Shown here in pieces: positions 20,971 to 32,467 of a stretch of 64,000 nucleotides of DNA. The DNA lies in NCBI GenBank assembly GCA_950097015.1, contig CATNEN010000038.1, positions 25,333,001 through 25,397,000 of the forward strand, written 5' to 3'. The stretch comes from Macrostomum hystrix. Its lineage: Eukaryota; Platyhelminthes; Macrostomidae. Below the pieces are notes generated by a model that did no database searches, was not told the origin of the DNA, and saw nothing but the letters and a program-made list of their open reading frames with translations. Each line of letters starts with the position of its first letter. Position 1 is the stretch's first letter. Position numbers and translations under genes: made by a program.

Positions 20971-22404
20971 GGTCTATTCCACATCAGAGACAGTGTCTAT
21001 TCCACATCAGAGACTGCAGTGTCTATTCCACATCAGAGACTGCAGTGTCTATTCCACATCAGAGACTGCAGTGTCTATTCCACATCAGAGACAGTGTCTA
21101 TTCCACATCAGAGACTGCAGTGTCTATTCCACATCAGAGACTGCAGTGTCTATTCCACATCAGAGACTGCAGTGTCTATTCCACATCAGAGACTGCAGTG
21201 TCTATTCCACATCAGAGACTGCAGTGTCTATTCCACATCAGAGACTGCAGTGTCTATTCCACATCAGAGACAGCAGTGTCTATTCCACATCAGAGACTGC
21301 AGTGTCTATTCCACATCAGAGACAGCAGTGTCTATTCCACATCAGAGACAGTGTCTATTCCACATCAGAGACTGCAGTGTCTATTCCACATCAGAGACTG
21401 CAGTGTCTATTCCACATCAGAGACTGCAGTGTCTATTCCACATCAGAGACAGTGTCTATTCCACATCAGAGACAGCAGTGTCTATTCCACATCAGAGACT
21501 GCAGTGTCTATTCCACATCAGAGACAGTGTCTATTCCACATCAGAGACTGCAGTGTCTATTCCACATCAGAGACAGTGTCTATTCCACATCAGAGACTGC
21601 AGTGTCTATTCCACATCAGAGACTGCAGTGTCTATTCCACATCAGAGACAGTGTCTATTCCACATCAGAGACAGCAGTGTCTATTCCACATCAGAGACAG
21701 TGTCTATTCCACATCAGAGACTGCAGTGTCTATTCCACATCAGAGACAGTGTCTATTCCACATCAGAGACTGCAGTGTCTATTCCACATCAGAGACAGTG
21801 TCTATTCCACATCAGAGACTGCAGTGTCTATTCCACATCAGAGACAGTGTCTATTCCACATCAGAGACTGCAGTGTCTATTCCACATCAGAGACTGCAGT
21901 GTCTATTCCACATCAGAGACAGCAGTGTCTATTCCACATCAGAGACAGTGTCTATTCCACATCAGAGACTGCAGTGTCTATTCCACATCAGAGACAGCAG
22001 TGTCTATTCCACATCAGAGACAGCAGTGTCCATTCCACATCAGAGACAGTGTCTATTCCACATCAGAGACTGCAGTGTCTATTCCACATCAGAGACTGCA
22101 GTGTCTATTCCACATCAGAGACAGTGTCTATTCCACATCAGAGACTGCAGTGTCTATTCCACATCAGAGACTGCAGTGTCTATTTCACATCAGAGACAGC
22201 AGTGTCTATTCCACATCAGAGACAGTGTCTATTCCACATCAGAGACTGCAGTGTCTATTCCACATCAGAGACAGCAGTGTCTATTCCACATCAGAGACAG
22301 CAGTGTCTATTCCACATCAGAGACAGTGTCTATTCCACATCAGAGACTGCAGTGTCTATTCCACATCAGAGACTGCAGTGTCTATTCCACATCAGAGACA
22401 GTGT
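20971..22404. repeat. Mixed 23/26-bp minisatellite, about 57 units
   Basis: Each unit has the core TGTCTATTCCACATCAGAG plus AC, followed by one of three linkers: AG (23-bp unit), TGCAG (26) or AGCAG (26). Core sequence is nearly invariant (two single-base differences noticed). I count 17 short, 30 TGCAG and 10 AGCAG units, and two short units are never adjacent. The last 22 units are two copies of the same 11-unit order. Confidence 0.95.
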
Positions 22405-22738
22405 CGCTATTCCACAGCGAAGACAGACACATTCCGTGCTTATTTTTCGCAGGTAGCCAATTAAAACCTGGCATATTTCTCTAAAGAAACTGATAACAGT
22501 GTTTGCCCCTTATCCTTCTTTATTTTCTCGTCTCGTGTTCCTATTGGCTGGCGGGACCTCTCTAAGCCCGTACGTAGATTTTATTCTGAAGTTTTAAACA
22601 CCAGCGCGTAAGAGGGAACTGCGAAAGAAAGATTCGGTTTTTTCAAGTTAATAACAAACAGACATAAAATGTCGCATGTACTTTATCGATTAGAAAATTA
22701 ATTAAGTTATTAAAGGACGATATTAAGGTCATTTTAGA

Positions 22739-22928
22739 ATGATTAGGAGTAGATCATCGCATCAATCTGTTACTCCTGCTTTTATGACAGAAAAATGTCT
22801 GAAGTCAACTAGATTTATTGGTAATGGCCAAGTACTAACTGCTGCTGCTGTTACTTCTGTCGAACCCGAAAGAAGAGTTCGCATTGTTGCTAGTAGAAAC
22901 TGGACTGACAGTGGGAGCGAGTCTTCAG
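22739..22928 (+). CDS. Candidate first coding exon (RasGAP gene)
   Basis: ATG at 22739 opens 63 codons plus one base, ending at a good donor (TCTTCAG|GTAATC). The peptide is serine- and arginine-rich (RIVASRNWTDSGSESS). Its phase 1 end matches the phase 1 acceptor of the exon at 33464, which starts with an equally serine-rich [14 protein letters not shown]. That would make a 10.5-kb first intron. The link is inferred from phase and composition only. It could instead belong to another gene, such as the coding island at 25379-25715. Confidence 0.4.
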
Positions 22929-23039
22929 GTAATCAATCAAGTTTTTTTTTACAGAAACTAGTTAAGCTAAATAAATCTATGTATTAAGCGGGTTAACTCT
23001 AATCTTCAATGAGTAAAACCAGTTCAACCATCGATGTAT

Positions 23040-23860
23040 ATCTCAGTTGACTACCGCAATCGGGTCAGCTGACCTCCCTTGACTTTAGTCAATTGACCCC
23101 CCCTTGGTTTTACGAGCTATTCGTAAACGAGCTACTTGAATATTATGACGCTATTGATTTTTGTCAGTTGACCCCTTTTGGTTTAGATCTTCGAATCCTC
23201 CGCCAAGTAGGTCAGTTGACCTCCTTGATATTAGCCAGTTGACCCCCTTGATTTAAGTCAGTTGACCCCTTGATTTGAGTCAGTTGACCCCCTTGATTTG
23301 AGTCAGTTGACCCCCTTGATTTGAGTCAGTTGACCCCCTTGATTTGAGTCAGTTGACCCCCTTTGGTTTATCCTTGGAACCCTGCGCAAAGTAGGTTAGT
23401 TGACCCCTTGATTTTAGACAGTTGACCCCATTGACTTGAGTCAGTTGACCCCTTGATTTTAGTCAGTTGACCCCCTTGATTTGAGTCAGTTTACCCCCTT
23501 GATTTGAGTCAGTTGACCCCTTGATTTGAGTAAGTTGACTCCCGTGATTTGAATCAGTTGACCCCCTTGATTTGAGTCAGTTGACCCCCTTGATTTGAGT
23601 CAGTTGACCCCCTTTGGTTCATTCTTTGAACCCTGCGCAAAGTAGGTTAGTTGACCCCTTGATTTTAGACAGTTGACCCCATTGATTTGAGTCAGTTGAC
23701 CCTCTTGGTTTTTGTCAGTTGACCCCTTGATTTGAGTCAGTTGACCCCCTTGATTTGAGTCAGTTGACCCTCTTGGTTTTTGTCAGTTGACCTTCTTCAT
23801 TTCGATTTTAACCAATTGAACCCCTTGATTTTTATTTTAGTCAGTTGATCCATCTCAATA
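23040..23860. repeat. 23/24-bp minisatellite with TGAGTCA and TTGACCCC
   Basis: GATTTGAGTCAGTTGACCCC recurs with 4 or 5 C plus TT. A longer block containing CCTGCGCAAAGTAGGTTAG appears twice (near 23381 and 23628), showing a higher-order repeat of about 250-265 bp. It lies in the putative first RasGAP intron. Confidence 0.95.
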
Positions 23861-24850
23861 TAGTTTAACTAGGCTCTTGATTGCCTGAAGTAAATGACCC
23901 ACGTCAAAAAACCTGACAATTAATCTGTAACTTAAAATAGATAAAAATCTAAAATTCGAGACCTCGATCCCTCATCATAGTATTTATTGTCCCCCCGCAG
24001 TATTATTTTCTGATTTTATCAATCAACATTCCTAATTAGCATTCTGAAACGCAATATTTCAAATGAAATTATCAGCTGGGTGATAGGTTATGGTTCGGAC
24101 AACTTGACAACTTGTTAGTTGCTAACCGGTTGCTAGGGTCCCTCCAGCGGCAGTTTAATTTTCATCTAGGCTTCATAAAATTTAGTTTATTATCTAGTAT
24201 TTAGTAGCTAACAAAGAGACCGACCTAGCCTGGGCTGTGTCATAGTTTTATTATTATCGACTTTTGAACTCGTTGAAACTTTGTTTTATAACGCTGACTA
24301 TAGATAGTAGACAATTTCGATCACGCAGGCTTGACTGACTGATTAATTAATACTCGTAAACTTGACGTTATTGTCATTCGTATGTAATGCGGCTAGAGTG
24401 AATTCGATTTCATCAACATCTACAACTTGCAATATGTCTGACATATAAAAAAATGCTACCCAATGAACTCAAAAGAGCTCAAAATTTAAAGATACAATTC
24501 CTTCCTTATAGCGGGAAGGATGAAATGACTCAGCTTGGATCACAATAAAAATTTTTCGACTCAATCTTTGATTTGCCAAGCACTCGTAGTTCTGGTAGGA
24601 TTATGTAATGCTTTGTGTACATATAAGGGAATATTATCTAGTGACTTCAAGCGAGAGCAGAAGATGGGACCAGACTATAAAATAGAAGCATTTAATCTGA
24701 AGGAATGCGTAAATAATCCCTAGGATCAAAAATATTTTGGAAGGAGAAAGTGGGTGACTCAATCTAATTTTTGGACTGCCAAATCAAAGATAACATTGCT
24801 TCTTCCGCTACTGCTGTGTGCTACTGCCGAGGTTATCCTTAGCTTCATCA
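23861..24850. other. Unique AT-rich sequence
   Basis: No gene supported. An open frame at 24535-24723 has no domain, splice or codon evidence. Confidence 0.45.
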
Positions 24851-24854
24851 GAAT

Positions 24855-25039
24855 TGTCTGTCTGTCTATCTATCTATCTATCTGTCTATCTATCTATCTA
24901 TCTATCTATCTGTCTATCTATCTGTCTATCTATCTATCTATCTATCTGTCTATCTATCTATCTATCGATATATCTATCTATCTATCTGTCTATCTATCTA
25001 TCTATCTATCTATCTATATATCCATCTGTCTATCTATCA

Positions 25040-25087
<48 letters not shown>

Positions 25088-25107
25088 GTCTATCTATCAA
25101 TCTATCA

Positions 25108-25141
<34 letters not shown>

Positions 25142-25192
25142 ATATCTATCTGTCTATCTATCTATCTATCTGTCTATCTATATATCCATCTG

Positions 25193-25228
<36 letters not shown>

Positions 25229-25312
25229 CCTGTCTATCTATCTATCTGTCTATCTATATATCCATCTGTCTATCTATCAATCAATCTATCTATCTATCTA
25301 TCTATCGACATC
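24855..25312. repeat. Tetranucleotide array (CTAT/CTGT)n
   Basis: About 450 bp of CTAT repeats with regularly scattered CTGT, TATA, CAAT and GATA variants. ORFs of Y/I/L/S here are artefacts. Confidence 0.97.
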
Positions 25313-25378
25313 TACTCTCTATCTATCGACATCTACTCTCTATCTAAAATCCTAACAACTATCAATCTAAGCATTACC

Positions 25379-25715
25379 ACAACTAAATCTCCAAAGCCGA
25401 ATGTTGCAACAATGAGTAACTTGAAACTCAGGAAATCCATTAAATTTCTGCGCAAGTCCCACTTGAAGGTAAAAAAATACTGTGTCTTTATTGTGCCTTT
25501 CCACTATGCAGATTGGTAGCGACGATCTACAACGGTGGACACCGTTTTGCAGTTTTGCACAATGTTAGACAAGAAATAATTGGGATTCACTGCGAAATAT
25601 GGGAAGTCGAAAAAACACTGACTAAGCTTCTAGCTCGTATACCATTCTTCGATGCACTCGCCGAATCTGCATCCCAAACTTGCCCACGTCGTGTGTGGCG
25701 AGAGGAAATTGAATT
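25379..25715 (+). CDS. Unrecognised coding island, exon structure unresolved
   Basis: Two adjacent segments have coding-like sequence and splice signals. The first ends at donor AAG|GTAAAA (25468) with ATMSNLKLRKSIKFLRKSH. The second begins after TATGCAG (25512) or TTTTGCAG and reads FAVLHNVRQEIIGIHCEIW, later ALAESASQTCPRRVWREEIE, to a donor GTGAAT at 25716. Phases between the two do not agree in any way I could find. The second would join in phase 0 to a short terminal exon at 28028-28066 (FYKQDLGLRKEN then stop). No family recognised; it may be a small gene nested in the RasGAP intron or chance. Confidence 0.25.
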
Positions 25716-25987
25716 GGTGAATATATTTCTTTTATGAATGTTCTGTTCATCTTCTCTTCTGCGCATTGAGATGAATTTTAGAAAAAATCAAAGAATATTG
25801 TTGCCTAGCTAGGAACACCAGAAGCGCAATACGTTTATAGGACCTTATTCACCTGAATTTGCCCAGCAACTAAATGTAGGGAAAATGCGTTTAAATGCTT
25901 GATCTATTTGACGATCAAGGGGCAAGTGTTTAGATTATTTCACCCAACCAGAAACTTATACTATTCGTTTATTCATGCTCTGTTGTT

Positions 25988-27975
25988 ACTTTTTGGTCTC
26001 CCTCTCTCCTCTCTTCTCTTTGCTCTCTCCTCTCTCCTCTCTCCTCTCTACTCTCTCCTCTCTTCTCTTTGCTCTCTCCTCTCTCCTCTCTCCTCTCTTC
26101 TCTTTGCTCTCTCCTCTCTCCTCTCTACTCTCTTCTATTTGCTCTCTCCTCTCTCCTCTCTCCTCTCTTCTCTTTGCTCTCTCCTCTCTCCTCTCTACTC
26201 TCTTCTATTTGCTCTCTCCTCTCTCCTATCTCCTCTTTCAACTCTCCTCTCTTCTCTTTGCTCTCTCCTCTCTCCTATCTCCTCTTTCAACTCTCCTCTC
26301 TTCTCTTTGCTCTCTCCTCTCTCCTATCTCCTCTTTCAACTCTCCTCTCTTCTCTTTGCTCTCTCCTCTCTCCTATCTCCTCTTTCAACTCTCCTCTCTT
26401 CTCTTTGCTCTCTCCTCTCTCCTCTCTCCTCTCTTCTCTTTGCTCTCTCCTCTCTCCTATCTCCTCTTTCAACTCTCCTCTCTTCTCTTTGCTCTCTCCT
26501 CTCTCCTATCTCCTCTTTCAACTCTCCTCTCTTCTCTTTGCTCTCTCCTCTCTCCTATCTCCTCTTTCAACTCTCCTCTCTTCTCTTTGCTCTCTCCTCT
26601 CTCCTCTCTCCTCTCTTCTCTTTGCTCTCTCCTCTCTCCTCTCTACTCTCTTCTATTTGCTCTCTCCTCTCTCCTCTCTCCTCTCTTCTCTTTGCTCTCT
26701 CCTCTCTCCTCTCTACTCTCTTCTATTTGCTCTCTCCTCTCTCCTATCTCCTCTTTCAACTCTCCTCTCTTCTCTTTGCTCTCTCCTCTCTCCTATCTCC
26801 TCTTTCAACTCTCCTCTCTTCTCTTTGCTCTCTCCTCTCTCCTATCTCCTCTTTCAACTCTCCTCTCTTCTCTTTGCTCTCTCCTCTCTCCTATCTCCTC
26901 TTTCAACTCTCCTCTCTTCTCTTTGCTCTCTCCTCTCTCCTATCTCCTCTTTCAACTCTCCTCTCTTCTCTTTGCTCTCTCCTCTCTCCTCTCTCCTCTC
27001 TTCTCTTTGCTCTCTCCTCTCTCCTCTCTACTCTCTTCTATTTGCTCTCTCCTCTCTCCTATCTCCTCTTTCAACTCTCCTCTCTTCTCTTTGCTCTCTC
27101 CTCTCTCCTATCTCCTCTTTCAACTCTCCTCTCTTCTCTTTGCTCTCTCCTCTCTCCTCTCTCCTCTCTTCTCTTTGCTCTCTCCTCTCTCCTCTCTACT
27201 CTCTTCTATTTGCTCTCTCCTCTCTCCTATCTCCTCTTTCAACTCTCCTCTCTTCTCTTTGCTCTCTCCTCTCTCCTATCTCCTCTTTCAACTCTCCTCT
27301 CTTCTCTTTGCTCTCTCCTCTCTCCTATCTCCTCTTTCAACTCTCCTCTCTTCTCTTTGCTCTCTCCTCTCTCCTCTCTCCTCTCTTCTCTTTGCTCTCT
27401 CCTCTCTCCTCTCTACTCTCTTCTATTTGCTCTCTCCTCTCTCCTATCTCCTCTTTCAACTCTCCTCTCTTCTCTTTGCTCTCTCCTCTCTCCTCTCTCC
27501 TCTCTCCTCTCTCCTCTCTTCTCTTTGCTCTCTCCTCTCTCCTCTCTACTCTCTCCTCTCTCCTCTCTACTCTCTCCTCTCTCCTCTCTACTCTCTACTC
27601 TCTCCTCTCTCCTCTCTACTCTCTACTCTCTCCTCTCTACTCTCTACTCTCTCCTCTCTACTCTCTACTCTCTCCTCTCTCATCTCTTCTCTTTGCTCTC
27701 TCCTCTCTCCTCTCTCCTCTCTCCTCTCTACTCTCTCCTCTCTCCTCTCTCCTCTCTACTCTCTCTTCTCTACTCTCTACTCTCTCCCTCTCCTCTCTCC
27801 TCTCTACTCTCTCCTCTCTACTCTCTCCTCTCTCCTCTCTACTCTCTCCTCTCTCCTCTCTACCCTCTCCTCTCTACTCTCTCCTCTCTACTCTCTCATC
27901 TTTTCCCTCTCTCGTGTTCACCCCCCTCTTTACTCTCTCTATCCTCTCTTCTTTCTCCTGTTTTCCCTCTCTCCT
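25988..27975 (+). repeat. 2-kb polypyrimidine array
   Basis: The plus strand is almost pure C/T, built from CTCTCCTCTC and CTCTTCTCTTTG blocks. A 49-bp unit with CTATCTCCTCTTTCAACTC recurs many times in the left and middle part; the right end grades into CTCTCCTCTCTA. ORFs in all plus frames are artefacts. Confidence 0.97.
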
Positions 27976-28119
27976 GTCTTTCTACTCTTCATATCTCGTC
28001 TCATATTTGACTTTATTTTTTTACTAGTTTTACAAACAAGATCTCGGACTGAGAAAGGAGAATTAGACAAAGAGGGTCCATCTAAAGAAATTCATTTAAC
28101 TTCGTGCAATAGAGCATGA

Positions 28120-28440
28120 AGACTCCTATAACAAATATACTATAAGCGGTGTGCACTTTTCATTCCATTGCAAAAGGATGCTTTTGAAGGAAAAAATTGC
28201 CAATTAACTAGCTTCATCGCGCCACTGACTTCATTAGCATCGACTAGATCGACCCACAGACTCAGTTTAGCAGCGAAAAAATTAACTGTAACAAGTAACT
28301 TAATCACTCCCCAGTTGGGAAGTTGCTGAACAGTTTAGTGCGAGTATCACCCCTAGCTACAGAGCGGCATTGTAATCATAAATAATCATAATCATAATCA
28401 TAAACTTTTTAATAAAGAGATGCTATTTTCTTGTGAGGTA
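28120..28440. other. Non-repetitive sequence between arrays
   Basis: No gene seen; a short ATAATC repeat at 28378-28402. Confidence 0.45.
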
Positions 28441-28443
28441 GGC

Positions 28444-28716
28444 AGCCACGGCAGAGTAGGTTGTTGCAGCCATGGTAGGTTGTTGCAGTCATGGTAGGTT
28501 GTTGCAGCCATGGTAGGTTGTTGCAGCCATGGTAGGTTGTTGCAGCCATGGTAGGTTGTTGCAGCCATGGTAGGTTGTTGCGGCCACTGTAGTAGGTTGT
28601 TGCAGCCATGGTAGGTTGTTGCGGCCACTGTAGTAGGTTGTTGCAGCCACTGTAGTAGGTTGTTGCAGCCATGGTAGGTTGTTGCGGCCACTGTAGTAGG
28701 TTGTTGCAGCCAACAA
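28444..28716. repeat. 19/22-bp minisatellite
   Basis: GCAGCCATGGTAGGTTGTT (19 bp) mixed with a 22-bp version carrying CCACTGTAGTAGG in place of CCATGGTAGG. Confidence 0.93.
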
Positions 28717-28729
28717 CATGGCTGTTGTT

Positions 28730-29280
28730 GTAGCCTGATCCTTAAAGCTTTCTAAATTATGACAGACAGGTCGAGAGTTCGAATTTTAGCAAGTGACAGA
28801 TACAATTTTGATATTTAAAAGTCCATGGACAGAACAGGTGTACACAACCTTTGGATCCGCCATTTAACGGCTATTATATTTAGTTATGACCCATATGGAC
28901 TAGGTCGTGTCATTTTCACAACCTTACTACATTTTTACTTTCTACCGGTAAAGTGTTTAGCCTAAAAATACTGCTCGAGAAAAATATAAGTAATTCATTC
29001 CTAGTGATAAAAATTCTTCTAACTAACCAAAGCACCTGACTGCCAATCTCCTGAAATGTTTATTCGAAGTCGTTTGGTTATAAAGTGAGGGAAAAGTTTT
29101 TCGTAGAAATTCTCTGTGGAATTTCTGGGCCTAATTCCCCCCCGGCCCCACACCTGTCAATGTTCGTCAAATTTCCTAACCAAAACGACCGAGGACTTGC
29201 CGGTTCTAGGATTTTCGCGTTTGCACTTTTAGCTTGATGTGGTATTTTGTCTGCAAAATGACAAGTTAGTTTATATACAA
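28730..29280. other. Unique sequence
   Basis: No gene or repeat supported; an ORF on the minus strand at 29078-29293 overlaps the following microsatellite edge and lacks evidence. Confidence 0.4.
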
Positions 29281-29287
29281 TTCTATA

Positions 29288-29577
29288 TCTCACTCACTCA
29301 CTCACTCACTCACTCACTCACTCACTCACTCACTCACTCACTCACTCACTCACTCACTCACTCACTCGCTCACTCACTCACTCACTCACTCACTCACTTA
29401 CTCACTCACTCACTCACTCACTCACTCACTCACTCACTCACTAACTCACTCACTCACTCACTCACTCACTCACTCACTCACTCACTCTCACTCATTCACT
29501 ATTCTATTCTATTTTGTTCTATTCTGTTCTATTCTATTCTATTCTATTCTGTTCTATTCTATTCTGTTCTACCTAGT
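29288..29577. repeat. (ACTC)n microsatellite followed by (ATTCT)n
   Basis: About 200 bp of CACT/ACTC with few substitutions, then ATTCT/GTTCT pentamers from about 29497. Confidence 0.97.
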
Positions 29578-30040
29578 TCACATTTACTTCTCTGCGTACA
29601 AGCAGCGAATGCCGACAAAAAAGCAGTAAAAAACGCGACCCAGTCATCACTAAAACAAGTGTTAATATATTTGACATTTTCAGTGTCAAATTTTCTCCAC
29701 AGTACAAGCAAGCTTGTTCATTCTCGTTAGTTCACAAGTGGTGAAGGTCGGGTTATAAATCTTTCTAAATTAGCTTAGCAGTTGGCCCACGTTCGTAATA
29801 AAATATCACCTGCTTTTTAATTATCGTCTATTTTAGCTTTCGTTTCTACTTATCAGTAGAAACTAATGAAATTTGTTTTAATATTGTCTATGGTGTAAAA
29901 AAATCTTACACTACGCCATAAAAATTTAAGTTATTATAAATTGGACTCTAACAACTTTCAGCCCAGAAATTACGAGTTACAAAAATACTATGCAGCTTGA
30001 TTAACAATATAATTTTGTATCCTGAAATCCATGCCATTCT
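29578..30040. other. Unique AT-rich sequence
   Basis: No gene seen. Confidence 0.4.
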
Positions 30041-30770
30041 TTTAAGACTCACAAACTGCTTCAAAAATCCTCAAACCACTTTTCAAGAATATCAAAGGAC
30101 ACAATTCTCCTCAGATAATCACGAAACCGTCTTTCTAAGATTCATGAAAACATACTTTCTTAGAAATCATAAACGCTTATTTCAGCTGGAATCATGAAAC
30201 TCTTTTCTAAGAAATCATTAAACAACATTTCTATAATTCAAGAAACCCCATTTCAGATAAACTTGAAACCGAATTTTAAGAAGAATCAAATTCTTTAAAA
30301 CGTTTTAAATTCTTTTATTTCTTAAAATGTATTTTTTAAGAATAATATAGCCCTATTTCTGAGAATCATGAAGCCCATTTTCTAAGAAACAAAAACCCAT
30401 AGCCTTGTTTCTAAGAGTCATGAAACTATCTTTCAATAGTTTCGTCCGGTATTTAATATTATGACGCATCTTTTCTAAAAATGTAGAAAATTTTTTCTAA
30501 GAAATCATTAAGTAAAGTTTATAAGACACGTTAAATCATTTTTATGCGAAACCCAGTTTCTAAGAATCATGATGCCTCTTCTCAAAGAATCGTGTAAAAT
30601 TTTTATAATGTAGCTCGTAATTACATTTATATTAAAAAATGTTCCTAAAATCAAGAAACCCATTTTCTAAGTAACAAAAGCCTCTATTATAGAAATCATA
30701 AAGCCCCGTTTCTAAAAATCGTTATAGAAAATCCCATAAAATCAGGAATCCTATTGCAATTCCAAGAGTG
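30040..30770. repeat. Old, degenerate tandem repeat
   Basis: Variants of TTTCTAAGAATCATGAAACC recur roughly every 25-40 bp with many substitutions and indels, as expected of an old minisatellite. Confidence 0.65.
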
Positions 30771-30804
30771 CTAAGGTGAGCTACAATTTCGATATCCTCT
30801 AGAG

Positions 30805-31655
30805 CAGGGGTCGGCAAACTTATTAGCTAGTGGGCCAAAAAGAGAACCTAAAAGACGGCAGCGGGCCGCATTGACTGTAGAAATATGAGATAGGGGAGAG
30901 ATGAGGCACGGCAGAGACGAGACTGAGGAGAGACGAGACTGAGGAGAGATGAGACAGCGGAGAGACGAGACTGAGGAGAGATAAGACACGGGAGAGACGA
31001 GACTGAGGAGAGATGAGACATGGAAGAGACGAGACTGAGGAGAGATGAGACATGGAAGAGACGAGACTGAGGAGAGACGAGACACGGGAGAGACGAGACT
31101 GAGGAGAGATGAGACACTGGAGAGACGAGACTGAGGAGAGATAAGACATAGGAGAGATGAGACACGGGAGAGATAAGACATAGGAGAGATGAGACACGGG
31201 AGAGACGAGACTGAGGAGAGATGAGACACGGGAGAGACGAGACTGAGGAGAGATGAGACACGGGAGAGACGAGACTGAGGAGAGATGAGACACGGGAGAG
31301 ACGAGACTGAGGAGAGATGAGACAGCGGAGAGATGAGACACGGGAGAGATAAGACATAGGAGAGATGAGACACGGGAGAGACGAGACTGAGGAGAGATGA
31401 GACACGGGAGAGACGAGACTGAGGAGAGATGAGACACGGGAGAGACGAGACTGAGGAGAGATGAGACAGCGGAGAGATGAGACACGGGAGAGATGAGACA
31501 GCGGAGAGATGAGACACGGAAGAGACGAGACAGGGGAAAGATGAAACAGGGGAAAGTTTAAACAGGATACTTTAGGTGTCGGAAGGGGCAACGGGCCGGA
31601 TTTGGGAGCTTCGAGGGCCGCATCTGGCCCGCGGGCCGGAGTTTGCCGACCCCTG
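30805..31655. mobile_element. Non-autonomous hAT element carrying a minisatellite
   Basis: Perfect 16-bp terminal inverted repeats CAGGGGTCGGCAAACT (30805-30820; reverse complement 31640-31655). They are flanked by an exact 8-bp duplication CTCTAGAG at 30797-30804 and 31656-31663. An 8-bp TSD with TCTAGA core and CAGGGGTCGGCAAAC-type ends are typical of hAT (Charlie-like) elements. GC-rich subterminal parts contain GGGCCG repeats. The interior is a 16/32-bp tandem array, with no transposase. Confidence 0.93.
30890..31545. repeat. 16/32-bp array inside the hAT element
   Basis: GAGAGATGAGACACGG alternates with GAGAGACGAGACTGAG, with ATAAGACATAG and ATGAGACAGCG variants. The 32-bp dimer is the main higher-order unit. 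Long S/L-rich minus-strand ORFs are artefacts. Confidence 0.95.
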
Positions 31656-31663
31656 CTCTAGAG

Positions 31664-32460
31664 TCAGAAAACACCCTTCAGTCCACTAAATCCAGAAAAA
31701 TAACAGTTCTAGGCTCTGTACAATTATTTTACGCTCAGTGGAAAAACCCAAAAATCTAGAAAAGTCGAAATTGTGTGCACTTTCTGTTATTCTACAAGTC
31801 TGTATCTAGGCGAGTTTGCCTGATGAGTCACACAACGGCATGACGCTGATTCTACAATCTACACCCATCGCATCTCTCTAGACAGATTTTGTTTTCCAAA
31901 CTTGTAGCCCTAATCCATTTTCCGCGAAGCAGCGTTCTTTCGCACAGAAGTCAAAGTCAGAGATGGATAAGGCTGTGCCGAACATTGCGATGGGCGAGGC
32001 ATTCAGCTAGGCTAGAGACAAAATCTCTTTCTTTTCTGGGTTATTAGGGCTAGTTGGGCTTCTATAGGTGCTTCTAAATTGGCCACAAGAGTGAACGCAA
32101 TGCGTTGTTGGGATTTGATCCCATCTCGGAATAGGCTAGCTCGATCCGAATCTTTTTCGTTATATTTCATTGTACAGCTGTTTTCGAAGATTCGTGGTTT
32201 AAGTGTGTTTTTCTTCTGTCTCTCTCTCATTCGCCTATCATGTGGTCGTATTTCTGCAACTATTCATAATTTGGCTTATGCTGAACAGAACCAAGAAACT
32301 AGAAACCTAGAGAAGCGGAATAGTCGTAGATTTTGTTTCAAATGCAATGTTTCAACAAAAGTCATCCGTGCTAAGGCTATCCTATACATGCTTGTTACCA
32401 GGTAAGATTATAGAAAAAACGGATACATTTTAGTCGAATAAAAGGTAGATAAGGCAAGCA
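31664..32460. other. Unique sequence
   Basis: No supported gene. An open stretch at 32291-32401 is bounded by AACAG| and ACCAG|GTAAGA, but its phase (0 in, 2 out) does not fit the neighbouring RasGAP exons. Confidence 0.4.
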
Positions 32461-32467
32461 AAAAGTA

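Noticed and set aside
20575-22404. CRISPR-like direct repeats
   Set aside because: Units are contiguous or separated by fixed 2-5-bp linkers with no unique spacers, and the genome is animal.
20713-22484. Open frames of up to 583 codons in all plus frames
   Set aside because: They are translations of 15-bp and 23/26-bp tandem repeats lacking stop codons; all frames are open and no splice or domain evidence exists.
25899-28119. Three overlapping ORFs of 650-714 codons (S/L/P-rich)
   Set aside because: Polypyrimidine DNA contains no stop codons on the plus strand; the frames are unavoidable.
32291-32401. Extra RasGAP exon (FCFKCNVSTK resembles a PH strand)
   Set aside because: Phase 0 in and 2 out does not fit either neighbouring exon, and the frame that would fit has a stop.
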